Assembly: GCF_016458275.1 (NCBI RefSeq)
Contig: NZ_JAEMHM010000007.1
Location: forward strand, 1 to 64,000
Origin: Geomesophilobacter sediminis
GTDB taxonomy: Bacteria > Desulfobacterota > Desulfuromonadia > Geobacterales > Geobacteraceae
DNA length: 64,000 bases
Direction: 5' to 3'
Within the stretch, counting starts at the first letter, position 1. Every line of letters begins with the position of its first letter. The notes beneath the pieces are model-generated. The model searched no databases, had not been told where the DNA came from, and worked only from the letters and a program-made list of their open reading frames with translations. Shown here one piece after another: positions 32,713-41,784 of the stretch. A program made the position numbers and the translations under genes.

Positions 32713-34119
32713 CTAGGAGAGGCCCAAGGCATGCTTGCTGAACACCTTCACGTAGTAGGTGCTGTCGTCTTTAACGAAGACCACGATACCGTTGGGGGTA
32801 TTGAAGACCCGTTGTGGTTGGGCGACAAGATCCACCGCCAGGGTCTGAAAGAACGTGCTCTGGCTCAGTACCAACAGTTTCGTGATGTTGTCCCGGTTCA
32901 ACATGTAGAGGTTGTCCAGCGTATCATCCGATGCGAGATCCAGGTACGGATGTCCCAAATTACCGGCATAGGTGATGTCGTCACTGGAGAGTGCCGAGGA
33001 AACGAACATGTTTCCCGAAGCCGTGGCGATGCGGCTGCCGTGGTTTATTACCGATATTGGGCCCCCGAAATTGTAATCGCCGTGATAGCGCGAGTCGGAG
33101 ATAGTGTCAATACTTCCGGTCGAGTTGTTTACCGCTATGCGGTGGATATCCGCCGGAGACAGCCCGGTATCCAGACCGTAGGTCATGCCGTTTTGCTGGT
33201 TGAACGCGAAGCTATATAGGGGATACCAATCACTTTTGGTCGACACTGCCTGCCCGGAGGTAACATCGATTGACTTGTAGGTGTTGGACGGTCCCCAGGT
33301 GGTGGCGTTTATTGCAAGCAGGTATTTGGACGATATCGGCACCACTGCGTTAACCGACATCAACGAGTCCGCCACCTGGACTAAGCTCTCGTCACTGACG
33401 TTCAGACGGTAAATCTTGCCGGTGGAATAGCCCAAAAAAATCGAGCCTCCTTCTGTGGCCACGGCCATAGCCTGCGGTGTCCCGGACACCTGGAGGTCTT
33501 TTTCCCGTACCATGGTTCCGGCGTCGTAGACGGCAATGACTCCGAGGCTGCTGTCGTAGATGTAAATTTTCTGGTTGACCGAATCCTGAAGGATGGTGCT
33601 GACGGTCTGGTTCAGTTTGGAGTAGCCGGGGTACTTGTTGTATCCGACCGTCAATGCCACGCTTCCGGTTGACGGGGGGGAGGTGGAGGTGTCGGCCGGG
33701 TCGAACAGGATCTGAGCGGTGACCTGCGCTCCTGCGATGACGTCAACATCGACCGCGCCGGTGTAGATGGAAGCGTTGTTGTGGTAGACATTGGCCACGA
33801 TGTGCCAGTAGCCGGAATCAAGCCCGGTAACGGTACCGGTTGCTATGTTATTGGAAACCGAGAGGTCTTGAGTGATGTCGCTGTGGCCGCTACGCGAAAG
33901 GGTCACCGAGACGGCGGTGATGGCCTGAGGGGTACCGTTACTACTGTAGGTGGAATAGACCCTTTTCGCGTTGTTCTTTACCAGGTCCGTGAAGTTCAAA
34001 TTGAAACTTATAGCCCCCGGGGTCGTGGTCCCCTTTTCAAGGGAACCACTCTGGCCACATCCGCCGACCAGGAACAGCGCAAAAAAGACCGGGAGCCAGT
34101 AAAAAAAACTCTTCTTCAT
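32713..34119 (-). CDS. Exported lipoprotein with beta-propeller-like repeats
   Basis: A 468-residue protein. MKKSFFYWLPVFFALFLVGGC is a lipoprotein signal, chosen because GGAGG lies six bases before it; a longer frame lacks this. The first part is an Ig-like beta domain (DLSVSNNIATGTVTGLDSG). Residues from about 170 show repeated blades of the form D-x-x-V-N-Q-K-I-Y-I-Y-D-S, as in YVTN/NHL-type propellers, ending near the C-terminus. Surface adhesion or ligand binding is plausible. A tripartite element (copy D) lies 220 bp upstream. Confidence 0.8.
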   Translation of the reverse strand: MKKSFFYWLPVFFALFLVGGCGQSGSLEKGTTTPGAISFNLNFTDLVKNNAKRVYSTYSSNGTPQAITAVSVTLSRSGHSDITQDLSVSNNIATGTVTGLDSGYWHIVANVYHNNASIYTGAVDVDVIAGAQVTAQILFDPADTSTSPPSTGSVALTVGYNKYPGYSKLNQTVSTILQDSVNQKIYIYDSSLGVIAVYDAGTMVREKDLQVSGTPQAMAVATEGGSIFLGYSTGKIYRLNVSDESLVQVADSLMSVNAVVPISSKYLLAINATTWGPSNTYKSIDVTSGQAVSTKSDWYPLYSFAFNQQNGMTYGLDTGLSPADIHRIAVNNSTGSIDTISDSRYHGDYNFGGPISVINHGSRIATASGNMFVSSALSSDDITYAGNLGHPYLDLASDDTLDNLYMLNRDNITKLLVLSQSTFFQTLAVDLVAQPQRVFNTPNGIVVFVKDDSTYYVKVFSKHALGLS

Positions 34120-34338
34120 TTGGTACCTCCAGCTAAAAGGATAAATATTGCATTGAAAACTACATTGGGGATCTTGTTTGCCGCCAGGGCTTCCATCCTT
34201 GCCCGGAAATCGGTGGATCAGCACACAATTGGACAATGCTTCGCCTTACCCAATTAACATGCCAAACGAGCGGGCGGCAATAAGATCTAAAATTCAACTG
34301 TTTGAGTTTTGGATGCAGCCGTTGAGATTGGCGGCGAC
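34120..34338. other. Upstream region of the propeller lipoprotein
   Basis: No gene is convincing. AT-rich segments near the start codon (AATATTGCATTG) could hold the promoter, but I cannot assign boxes with confidence. Confidence 0.35.
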
Positions 34339-34441
34339 TGTCCAAATTGTTACACCTGAAGAATTGCTATCTGCTAACCAGCTAAAAATACAGGGCAAAA
34401 GCTCCTGTTGTAACAAAATGGACATGTCCATTTTGTTACAG
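34339..34441 (+). repeat. Tripartite palindromic element, copy D
   Basis: TGTCCAAATTGTTACA, 54 bp, then TGTAACAAAATGGACA joined to TGTCCATTTTGTTACAG. The half-site faces the propeller-lipoprotein start, 220 bp away. The spacer is unrelated to those of the other copies. Confidence 0.88.
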
Positions 34442-34504
34442 AAACATTGGGTTACGTTAATGGTATTCTTGGCGACTTTCTTTGGGGGCATGTCGAAAAC
34501 TATT

Positions 34505-34556
34505 GGCGGTGCTAACCCCATCCTCACCCTGTCCCTCTCCTTGAAGGAGAGGGGAC
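34505..34556. repeat. R3 repeat copy
   Basis: ACCCCATCCTCACCCTGTCC followed by CTCTCCTTGAAGGAGAGGGG. This is the simplest complete copy of R3 in the window. Confidence 0.8.
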
Positions 34557-34723
34557 GCATGGATCATTCGTATTCGAGGGGGGCTCTGGGGCCGGGCCTA
34601 CACAATTGACACAGCAATTCCGGGCGAGGATGGCAGTGGCAGTTTGGAAATGCCACAGTTTGGCCGGTCTTGAAAAGTAAATACAAGGCGACATTTCAAG
34701 TGCCACTGAGAGCTTTTGCAGAA

Positions 34724-35191
34724 TTACCACCCGTTTACATGGGCGCTTTTGGCGTTTGCTACTTCTTCCTTTAGTACGTCGAGCATCTTTGCTTTCAGAC
34801 AGGAAATTTCATAGACGACCCGTCCGTTCACGTTTACGACGCACTGATTTGCTTGTTTTGCCCAGTCGGGATACCTTAAAATTGCTCCGTAGCCGTCTAT
34901 CTCCCTGATACGCCAAACCTTTGCATAACCGTCCATATGGTTTAGAACCACCTTCATTCGGTCGGATCGCAGCGGGTTGTCCACGGTATCGGGGTTCTCC
35001 AACGCCTTCTTGTAGTCGATCTTCAGTTGTGCCAATGCCTCTGCATAGCTGTTGAGAGATATCCCGCTTTCTACACGAGTCATCAGGTCATCAAGCTGAT
35101 CGAAAACCGGAGACACTTTGTCTTCAGCAAAGCAAGGGCTCGCACACCCAAGAAATAGCGCGATTGCGACGATGCTCCGGATACTTTTCAT
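34724..35191 (-). CDS. Secreted hypothetical protein
   Basis: A 155-residue protein with a signal peptide (IVAIALFLGCASPCFA). The mature part is helical: VFDQLDDLMTRVESGISLNS, then HMDGYAKVWRIREIDGYG and a Cys pair (NQCVVNVNGR...EISCLKAKML). AAGGAG lies six bases before the ATG. No family recognised. It is followed downstream by repeat-rich DNA and preceded by the beta-barrel gene on the same strand with a 120-bp gap. Confidence 0.72.
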   Translation of the reverse strand: MKSIRSIVAIALFLGCASPCFAEDKVSPVFDQLDDLMTRVESGISLNSYAEALAQLKIDYKKALENPDTVDNPLRSDRMKVVLNHMDGYAKVWRIREIDGYGAILRYPDWAKQANQCVVNVNGRVVYEISCLKAKMLDVLKEEVANAKSAHVNGW

Positions 35192-35311
35192 TCATTGCTC
35201 CTTTTCCTGTGGACTGTCGGACGGATGCCGGGGCTTGTCATCATTGAGGCGATTGAGCGCGAGACCGCTCCGGCAATACGTGTTTGGCCAGTGGAAAAAT
35301 TGGGACACCTC

Positions 35312-35890
35312 TCAGAAGGAGAGATTCAGCCTGATCCCGGAGTTGAAGGTGCCGATGGTGAATCCCTCATCTTTGTTCGGGGGGGGGACGACGAAGTTAG
35401 AAGAGGAATACGTGGTCTTGTTGTACTCGTATTGTGCGCGGACACCGACGTGACCGCCTATGCTGAGGTTGCGGATCGGAAACCATTCCATACCGAGGCC
35501 ACCCAGGGCGCCCGCCGTATAGCTCTCCGTACGCGACCCGCTCTGCTGGGTGGTTTCGCGAGTATCGTTGTTGCCGTATGAGGCTATGAGGCCGCCGTAG
35601 AGATAGGGTGAGAATGATTTTTCCGGGAACAGGTAGTGCTTGATTGCCGGCATGACTTGGTACGTTTGATTGTTAAAGGTCTCGTGGTCCCGATACTGGA
35701 TGCCGAAGTCCACTCCCAAGTCGTCGCTACCACTGAGCTTGTGCCAGTAACCGATAGTGGCGGTACCTTCGTTGACGCCAAGAGCTATGGCGTTGTCGCC
35801 GCGTTGTCCTAAGGTCACCTTTTCGTCCTGCGCCAGCGCAGGTTGCACCATCAAAAACGACAAAACGGCCAACAGCAAAACTGTCTTCAT
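35312..35890 (-). CDS. Outer-membrane beta-barrel protein
   Basis: A 192-residue protein with a signal peptide (MKTVLLLAVLSFLMVQPALA) and alternating hydrophobic strands (GTATIGYWHKLSGSDDLGVDFGIQYR, FSPYLYGGLIASYG, NLSIGGHVGVRAQYEY) ending in a C-terminal strand SGIRLNLSF whose last residue is Phe, the standard BAM-recognised C-terminus. This is an eight-stranded OmpA/OmpW-like barrel. GAGGAAGG lies just before the ATG. Copy E of the tripartite element is 187 bp upstream. Confidence 0.87.
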   Translation of the reverse strand: MKTVLLLAVLSFLMVQPALAQDEKVTLGQRGDNAIALGVNEGTATIGYWHKLSGSDDLGVDFGIQYRDHETFNNQTYQVMPAIKHYLFPEKSFSPYLYGGLIASYGNNDTRETTQQSGSRTESYTAGALGGLGMEWFPIRNLSIGGHVGVRAQYEYNKTTYSSSNFVVPPPNKDEGFTIGTFNSGIRLNLSF

Positions 35891-36076
35891 CCTTCCTCCT
35901 CAGTAATTTCATTTCAGTGTATCTGTCGTGCCACGCGCCAACATTTTTCTGTCACGGCAGGTCGCCCCAGTGAATCTTGTTTCGACTATCAAAGATCATG
36001 CCATGATTGTTGTTGTGCTTTTGTCGATATTTCAGAGTGTTGTAGTGCCTCTGTACGGTCACTTTATTGTTGCTAC

Positions 36077-36180
36077 TGTCCACTTTGTTACACTGTCGTC
36101 GGAATACGAGGCGTATCCTCCGGACAATCAGCCAGTTAAGGCGTAGCTGTAACAAAATGGACATGTCCATTTTGTTACAG
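36077..36180 (+). repeat. Tripartite palindromic element, copy E
   Basis: TGTCCACTTTGTTACA, 54 bp, then CTGTAACAAAATGGACA joined to TGTCCATTTTGTTACAG. The half-site faces the beta-barrel gene, 187 bp from its start. The palindrome is identical to those of copies B and D. Confidence 0.9.
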
Positions 36181-36249
36181 AAATGTTGGCTGTGGCTAAT
36201 TATTGCATAGGGCATTGACTGTGAGACCTACATTTGTTGAAGTTCCAGA

Positions 36250-36320
36250 GCTAACCCCATCCTCACCCTGTCCGTTGCAAACCGTGCTCTCGCACGCAAC
36301 CTTGAAGGGGAGGGGATCCG
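36250..36320. repeat. R3 repeat copy with inner hairpin
   Basis: ACCCCATCCTCACCCTGTCC-GTTGC, then GTGCTCTCGCAC, then GCAACCTTGAAGGGGAGGGG. The inner GTTGC/GCAAC pairing extends the R3 core hairpin. Confidence 0.75.
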
Positions 36321-36350
36321 TTGGCAACTGTGTCCGTGATTAGAAACGAG

Positions 36351-36383
36351 AAGGGCCCCTCAACTATCGCTGAGGGGCCCTTT
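36351..36383. terminator. Terminator of nrdJ
   Basis: AAGGGCCCCTCA pairs with TGAGGGGCCCTTT around a loop of about eight bases. It sits just downstream of the nrdJ stop codon on the minus strand. Confidence 0.88.
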
Positions 36384-36412
36384 AGTGACTGCTATCTATT
36401 CGGCTGTGACTG

Positions 36413-38671
36413 TTATGCGCACTCGGAGTAGCCGCAGACGCGGCAGACGGCGCAGCCGCCTTCGTGCTCTACTACGCCGCCGCACTCGGGGCAGGCTCCG
36501 CGCTCGAAGGCGGGGACCTCGACGACGGCCTCGGCATGGCCGGTCAGCGTCAGGTGGCTCTGGATCGCCTTGGCAACCGCGTCGGAACAGCTCAGGACCT
36601 TGTTGTCGCCGAAACCGCTCGGCGAGTGGCAGGAAATGCCCAGAAGCTGCTTGACCACGCTCTTCGCCTGCACGCCGGATCTCCAGGCCAGGGACACCAT
36701 CCGCCCGATCGCCTCGCACTGGCTGGCGGCGCAACCGCCGGCCTTGCCCATGGTGGTGAAGACTTCGAAAAGCCCGCTCGCGTCTTCGTTGATGGTGATG
36801 TACAGGGGGCCGCAGCCGGTCTGCATCTGGTAGGTCCACCCTTTGAGGGCCTTGGGACGCTCGCGCTTGATCTGGCGCTTCTCGTCGAGGTGGACGGCCG
36901 GGGCCGGGGTCGGGGTGGGGGCCGGCGCCGGCGCCTCTTCCTTCTTGCCGGTGGAGAGCACCTGCTGGTCGCGGGAGCCGTCGCGGTAGATGGTCACCCC
37001 TTTGCAGTTGGTCTGGTAGGCGAGACGGTACACTTTCTCGACGTCCTCGACCTTCGCGTCGGAGGAGAAGTTGACCGTCTTACTGACCGCGTTGTCGGTG
37101 TGGCGCTGGAAGGCGGCCTGCATCTGGACGTGGGTCTCCGGGGTGATGTCGTGGGCGGTCACGAAGACCTGCTGCACCCACTCGGGGACTTCGTCGATCC
37201 CCTGGACGCTGCCGTGCTCGGCGATCTTCTGCATCAGCTCGGTGGAGTAGAAGCCGTGCTCGCGGGCGATCTTCTCGAAGAACGGGTTCACCTCGACCAG
37301 GATGTTCTTGTCCATCACCTGGCGCACGTAGGAGACCGCGAAGAGCGGCTCAACGCCGGAGGAGGAGTTGGCGATGATCGAGATGGTGCCGGTCGGGGCG
37401 ATGGTGGTGACGGTGGCGTTGCGGATCGCCGGCGCGCCGGGGCGGTCGTAGATGGAGCCTTTGAAGTTGGGGAACGGTCCGCGCACCTTGGCGAGCTCGC
37501 GGGAGGCCGCCTTGCCTTCGTCGTTGATGAACTTCATCACCTGCTCGCCGAGCGCGACCGCCTCGTCGGAGGAGTAGGGGATGTTGAGCATGATGAGCAT
37601 GTCGGCCCAGCCCATGACCCCCAGGCCGATCTTGCGGTTGGAGCGGGTCATCTGGTCGATCTGCTCCAAGGGATAGCAGTTCACCTCGATGACGTTGTCC
37701 AAAAAGTGGACCGCGGCATGTACCACCTCGCGCAGCCGGTCCCAGTTCACCTTGCCGCCCGCGACCATCTTGGAGAGGTTGATGGAGCCCAGGTTGCAGG
37801 ACTCGTAGGGGAGCAGCGGCTGCTCGCCGCAGGGGTTGGTGGACTCGATGGTCCCGATGTGCGGGGTCGGGTTATCCTTGTTGAGGCGGTCCAGGAAGAT
37901 GATCCCCGGCTCGCCGTTTTCCCAGGCCTGCTTCACGATGCGGCTGAACACCTTGCGGGCGTTCAGGGTCTTGACCGGCTCGCCGCTTCTCGGGTTGACC
38001 AGGGTGTAGTCCTCGTCGGCGTCGACGGCGCGCATGAACTCCTCGGTGATCCCGACCGAGATGTTGAAGTTGTTCAGGTGGTGCTGGTCGGCCTTGCACA
38101 TGATGAAGTCCATGATGTCCGGGTGGTCGACGCGCAGGATCGCCATGTTGGCGCCGCGGCGGGTGCCGCCCTGCTTGATGGTCTCGGTCGCGATGTCGAA
38201 GACCCTCATGAAGGAGAGCGGACCGGAGGAGATCCCGGTGGTGGACATGACCACGTCGTTGGCGGGTCTCAGCCGGGAGAAGGAGAACCCGGTGCCGCCG
38301 CCGGACTTGTGGATCAGGGCGGTATGCTTGACGGAGTCGAAGATCTCTTCCATCGAATCGCCGATGGGGAGCACGAAGCAGGCGGAGAGCTGGCCGAGCT
38401 CGCGGCCGGCGTTCATCAGGGTCGGGGAGTTGGGGAGGAACTCCAGGTTGGTCATGATGTTGTAGAACGACTCGGCGACCTTGGCGACGTCAGCCTTCTT
38501 GTCGAACTTGGCATCGGCGGCGGCGATGGTGTTCGCCACCCGCTGGAACATGTCGGCCGGACCCTCGAGCACGTTGCCGTTCAGGTCGCGCCTCAAGTAG
38601 CGCTTCTCGAGAACCGTCGTTGCATTCTTGGAAAGACCCGGAATGACCCCTTTCTCCACCGCTTTCTTCAT
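36413..38671 (-). CDS. nrdJ: Adenosylcobalamin-dependent ribonucleotide reductase (class II)
   Basis: A 752-residue enzyme that makes deoxyribonucleotides from ribonucleotides without oxygen dependence. The conserved thiols are Cys98 (LGQLSACFVLP), Cys281 and Glu283 (STNPCGEQPLLPYESCNLGS) and Cys292. The Pro-rich linker near residue 570 and the C-terminal zinc ribbon (ACPECGGVVEHEGGCAVCRVCGYSECA) are those of NrdJ. GGAGGAG lies nine bases before the ATG. It is monocistronic with a terminator after it. Its use fits an anaerobic, cobalamin-rich bacterium. Length agrees with Geobacter homologues as generally known. Confidence 0.96.
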   Translation of the reverse strand: MKKAVEKGVIPGLSKNATTVLEKRYLRRDLNGNVLEGPADMFQRVANTIAAADAKFDKKADVAKVAESFYNIMTNLEFLPNSPTLMNAGRELGQLSACFVLPIGDSMEEIFDSVKHTALIHKSGGGTGFSFSRLRPANDVVMSTTGISSGPLSFMRVFDIATETIKQGGTRRGANMAILRVDHPDIMDFIMCKADQHHLNNFNISVGITEEFMRAVDADEDYTLVNPRSGEPVKTLNARKVFSRIVKQAWENGEPGIIFLDRLNKDNPTPHIGTIESTNPCGEQPLLPYESCNLGSINLSKMVAGGKVNWDRLREVVHAAVHFLDNVIEVNCYPLEQIDQMTRSNRKIGLGVMGWADMLIMLNIPYSSDEAVALGEQVMKFINDEGKAASRELAKVRGPFPNFKGSIYDRPGAPAIRNATVTTIAPTGTISIIANSSSGVEPLFAVSYVRQVMDKNILVEVNPFFEKIAREHGFYSTELMQKIAEHGSVQGIDEVPEWVQQVFVTAHDITPETHVQMQAAFQRHTDNAVSKTVNFSSDAKVEDVEKVYRLAYQTNCKGVTIYRDGSRDQQVLSTGKKEEAPAPAPTPTPAPAVHLDEKRQIKRERPKALKGWTYQMQTGCGPLYITINEDASGLFEVFTTMGKAGGCAASQCEAIGRMVSLAWRSGVQAKSVVKQLLGISCHSPSGFGDNKVLSCSDAVAKAIQSHLTLTGHAEAVVEVPAFERGACPECGGVVEHEGGCAVCRVCGYSECA

Positions 38672-38723
38672 AAAATTCGTCTCCTCCGCAAAATGTCATT
38701 CTAAACTTATGTTATCTGGGCCA

Positions 38724-38767
38724 CCACATTTTGTGGGGCGGGTCTCTATAAACCACAAGATGTATGG
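38724..38767. promoter_or_regulatory. Possible NrdR-like boxes upstream of nrdJ
   Basis: CCACATTTTGTGG is palindromic, and CCACAAGATGTATGG follows 29 bp later. The spacing is slightly shorter than the usual 31-32 bp between NrdR boxes and the second box is degenerate, so this is only a candidate. Confidence 0.35.
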
Positions 38768-38886
38768 CGAGGTCAAGAGGTATTTCGCCGAAAAAAGCGG
38801 CGCTCCGGAAAAACTTCGGTGGCAAGCGGAGATGGACGCGGTGTCTTCAGTAACCCACCGCATATGGTGGGAGGTGACGTGCCGGA

Positions 38887-39185
38887 TACAAGATGTATGG
38901 CGCGGGGCAGCGCGATTGCGTACAATGAGCCGTGAGGCAAGAAGTGCGGATTTGGGATAGGCCTACAAAGAGCAAATCCCCCCTGGGCCCCCTCGCAAAG
39001 GGGGGACGTAGCGCCTCGTGCGTCTGTGGAAGCAGATAACTCGGATGAGCAAGCAAAGAGCAAATCCCCCCCAGCCCCCCTTCGCAAAGGGGGGAGTGTC
39101 GGATGTTATCTGCGTTCATCAGCGTTCATCGGCGGCTAATGCAGGGTGTGAAGTCCCCCCTCCGCAAAAGGGGGAACGCAAGGGC
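38887..39185. repeat. Repeat cluster: 15-bp duplicate plus three R2 copies
   Basis: ACAAGATGTATGGCG repeats a stretch also present at about 38,755. Three R2 elements (GCAAATCCCCCCTGGGCCCC, AAATCCCCCCCAGCCCCCC and AGTCCCCCCTCCGCAAAAGG) follow within 210 bp, with an R5 fragment (TTATCTGCGTTCATCAGCG) between the last two. No gene is convincing. Confidence 0.72.
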
Positions 39186-39334
39186 CCGCTTCTTTTGAAG
39201 GAACACCCAAGCCCGCCACAATTCGCGGATGAACCAAAAATCGGGGAGACGGCCGAAGATGGCCGCTGCTCCTTTACAAGGAAGCGGGGGGTGTGCTATT
39301 CAATAGCGATCCTTCCCCGCGAATCAGGACCGAC

Positions 39335-40393
39335 ATGCCCAGCCAAAACAGTTCCCATACCGATTGCCAAAAGCAGGTTAAAGCGCTGCAGGACCTGATC
39401 TCGGTGGCCCAGGCGGTTGTCTCGACCCTCGATCTCGACGCGGTGCTGCAGACCATTCTCACCTCTGCGATGGAGTTCGCCGACACCCCCGCCGGGAGCA
39501 TCGCCCTTTACAATGCGCGTCGCCGCGAACTGAGCCTGCACGCCCATGCCGGGCTCACACCGGAATTCGTCCACAAGGAGCGCTGGGAGGTGACCCCCGG
39601 GGGGCTCACCGAGCGGGTGCTCGCCGAGGGGGTGATCGTCTCCATCGGCGACGTCGACAACACCGACTACTTCATCAATCCGGCGCTGAAGCAGGAGGGG
39701 ATCCGCTCGCTGGTCGCGGTGCCGCTCAAGTTCCGCAACCGCCTGGTGGGCATCCTCTACCTGGATGACTTTGCCCCGCGCTGCTTCGAGCAGTCCCGGA
39801 TCGACCTCATCTCCGTCCTCGCCTCCTTTGCGGCGATGTCGATCCAAAACGCCACCCTGCACAACCAGACCAAGCTCCTGGCCATCACCGACCAGTTGAC
39901 CGGGCTGCACAACCACCGTTATTTCAAGGAATATTTCGAGCAGGAGATGGTCCGGGCCAAGCGCTACCAGAAGCCGCTCTCCATCATCATGCTCGACATC
40001 GACAACTTCAAGGCGTTCAACGACACCTACGGCCACGCCGTCGGCGACGTCCTGCTGAGCTCGCTGGGGGAGATCATACCGACCAGCATCCGCTCCATCG
40101 ACATCGCCTTTCGCTACGGGGGCGAGGAGTTCGTGGTGCTCCTGCCGGACACCGGGCTGGCGAGCGCCATCGTTGCCGCCGAACGGCTGCGGGAGCAGGT
40201 GCGGATTTTGAGCGCGGGGGCCATGCAGGAGCACGGGACGAGCGGGGTGACGGTGAGCCTCGGGGTCGCGAGCTTCCCCGACAACGCGAGCAGCTGCAAC
40301 GACCTCTTCCAGGTGGTGGATCAGCTCCTGTACCGGGCCAAGCGGCAGGGAAAGGATGCGGTCCACTTTTTGCCGCAAAGCAAAGAGCAATGA
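39335..40393 (+). CDS. GAF-GGDEF diguanylate cyclase
   Basis: About 352 residues. A GAF-type domain covers roughly residues 20-170 (AMEFADTPAGSIALYN, GIRSLVAVPLKFRNRLVGILYLDDF). A GGDEF domain follows: LTGLHNHRYF, IIMLDIDNFKAFNDTYGHAVGD and the active GGEEF motif. The I-site RxxD (RSID) sits five residues before GGEEF, so product inhibition is likely. The Asp of GHxxGD, which is replaced by Ser in the cAG-making Hypr enzymes of Geobacter, is retained, so c-di-GMP is the expected product. An upstream GTG is an alternative start. It is probably cotranscribed with the beta-helix gene. Confidence 0.9.
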   Translation: MPSQNSSHTDCQKQVKALQDLISVAQAVVSTLDLDAVLQTILTSAMEFADTPAGSIALYNARRRELSLHAHAGLTPEFVHKERWEVTPGGLTERVLAEGVIVSIGDVDNTDYFINPALKQEGIRSLVAVPLKFRNRLVGILYLDDFAPRCFEQSRIDLISVLASFAAMSIQNATLHNQTKLLAITDQLTGLHNHRYFKEYFEQEMVRAKRYQKPLSIIMLDIDNFKAFNDTYGHAVGDVLLSSLGEIIPTSIRSIDIAFRYGGEEFVVLLPDTGLASAIVAAERLREQVRILSAGAMQEHGTSGVTVSLGVASFPDNASSCNDLFQVVDQLLYRAKRQGKDAVHFLPQSKEQ

Positions 40394-40466
40394 GCAGTGA
40401 GCAAGCTCCCAGGGGAGAGGGAGGAAACGGCCTCCCCGCAACTCTAGACACAACAAGGAAAACGCC

Positions 40467-41771
40467 TTGATACCTCCTTTACTTATCATCCGCGCGCTCG
40501 TTGTTTGGGGAGCGCTGGCACCGGCCCTGGCCGGGGCGGTTCCTGCACCCGTACCGGTTGCTGCACCGGCTTCGGCGGCTTCGGTGCCGGGCGTTCCCGC
40601 CGCCCGGGCCACCTCGGCTCCGGCGCGGACGGCGGCGATTCCGGCGGAGCTGCCGGCGGTTCCCAATGTAGGACCGGCTCCGGCGGAGCTGCCGGCATCG
40701 CTTAAAGGGGGACCGGTACCTGCGGTGTCCGTCCCCGTTACCGTCCCCGCCTCGGTTCCCGTACCCCGTACCCCGCTTGCCTTGAATCCGACCGAGATCG
40801 TCGGCGACCGTACCCTCACCCAGGACACGGTCTGGAAGGGGGAGTTGCTGGTCGAGGGGGTGGTCGTGGTAGCGCCGCAGACGACGCTGACGGTGGCTCC
40901 GGGTGCCGTGATCCGTTTTCGGCGCAGCAACGGAAAGCTCCCCTTGATCATGGTGCAGGGGCGCCTGGTGGTGCAGGGCTCCCACGAACAGCCGGTCCTT
41001 TTCGGCTCCCCCTTCGTCGAGCCGGCTCCGGGCGATTGGCAGGGGATCCTGCTGCTCGGCACCGACAAGAAAAATACCCTGGAGCACTGCCGGATCGAGG
41101 GGGCCGAGGCGGCCCTGGAGGTGCTGTTCTCCACGCTGACCCTTAAAGACGTGACCGCGGCCAAGAGCGGGACCGGACTTAAGCTGCAGGATGCGCTGCT
41201 GGCCATGGATGGGGGAGGGGCGACCGGCTGCGGTACGGGCGTGGACCTTTACAACAGCGAGGTGAACCTCACCGGGGTGGCAGGGACGGGGAACGCGCGG
41301 GGGCTCCAGGCGCGGACCAGCTCGCTCTACCTGCAAAAGGGGAGCTTCACCGGGAACGGGACCGCACTCAACGCCGACGCGAGCCGCGTGAAGGTGCAAG
41401 GGGGCGAGTTTAGGGAGAACGGGGCCGGGATCGCACTTGCCGGGGGCGAGGGGATCGTCACCGGGGCGGCTATTTCCCGAAACGGGCGCTACGGCCTGTC
41501 GCTGAACCAGGCGCGGGTCCGGGTGACCGGCAACGAGATCGTGGGAAACCGCGATGCGGGGATCATGGTCGAAGACGGCGCCGCGGTGGCGTGGTCGAAC
41601 GCGATCAGCGACAACGGCGGCTGCGACATCGCGAACCTGGGGACCGAGGAGTTCCGCGCCCCCGGGAACTGGTACGGCGGGAGCACCCCGAAGATCTGCG
41701 AGAACAAGGGCCGGGGGACGGTGGCCGTGGCGCCGGTTTTGGCCGTAAAACCCAAGGCAGTGGACAATTGA
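40467..41771 (+). CDS. Exported parallel beta-helix repeat protein
   Basis: A 434-residue protein starting at a TTG with AAGGA eight bases upstream. The N-terminus is a signal peptide (IIRALVVWGALAPALAGA), followed by about 70 residues of Pro/Ala/Val linker. From residue 105 on, a right-handed beta-helix with repeated coils (GVVVVAPQTTLTVAPGAVIRF, TLKDVTAAKSGTGLKLQDA, EVNLTGVAGTGNARGLQA, GIMVEDGAAVAWSNAISDN), as in pectate-lyase-like or NosD-like folds. A possible single disulfide is CDIANL...KICENKG. Role: adhesion, carbohydrate binding or envelope maturation, unknown. It lies 74 bp behind a diguanylate cyclase. Confidence 0.8.
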   Translation: MIPPLLIIRALVVWGALAPALAGAVPAPVPVAAPASAASVPGVPAARATSAPARTAAIPAELPAVPNVGPAPAELPASLKGGPVPAVSVPVTVPASVPVPRTPLALNPTEIVGDRTLTQDTVWKGELLVEGVVVVAPQTTLTVAPGAVIRFRRSNGKLPLIMVQGRLVVQGSHEQPVLFGSPFVEPAPGDWQGILLLGTDKKNTLEHCRIEGAEAALEVLFSTLTLKDVTAAKSGTGLKLQDALLAMDGGGATGCGTGVDLYNSEVNLTGVAGTGNARGLQARTSSLYLQKGSFTGNGTALNADASRVKVQGGEFRENGAGIALAGGEGIVTGAAISRNGRYGLSLNQARVRVTGNEIVGNRDAGIMVEDGAAVAWSNAISDNGGCDIANLGTEEFRAPGNWYGGSTPKICENKGRGTVAVAPVLAVKPKAVDN

Positions 41772-41784
41772 TCCGCCTTCGCTG

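Noticed and set aside
6405-36180. Reading the tripartite palindromes as a CRISPR array or integron attC sites
   Set aside because: Copies are kilobases apart, spacers are not flanked by equal full repeats, and no cas or integrase gene is present. The attC core consensus is not matched.
38628-38960. Plus-strand open frame overlapping the start of nrdJ
   Set aside because: It overlaps the nrdJ start and its promoter region on the opposite strand and has no domain or RBS.
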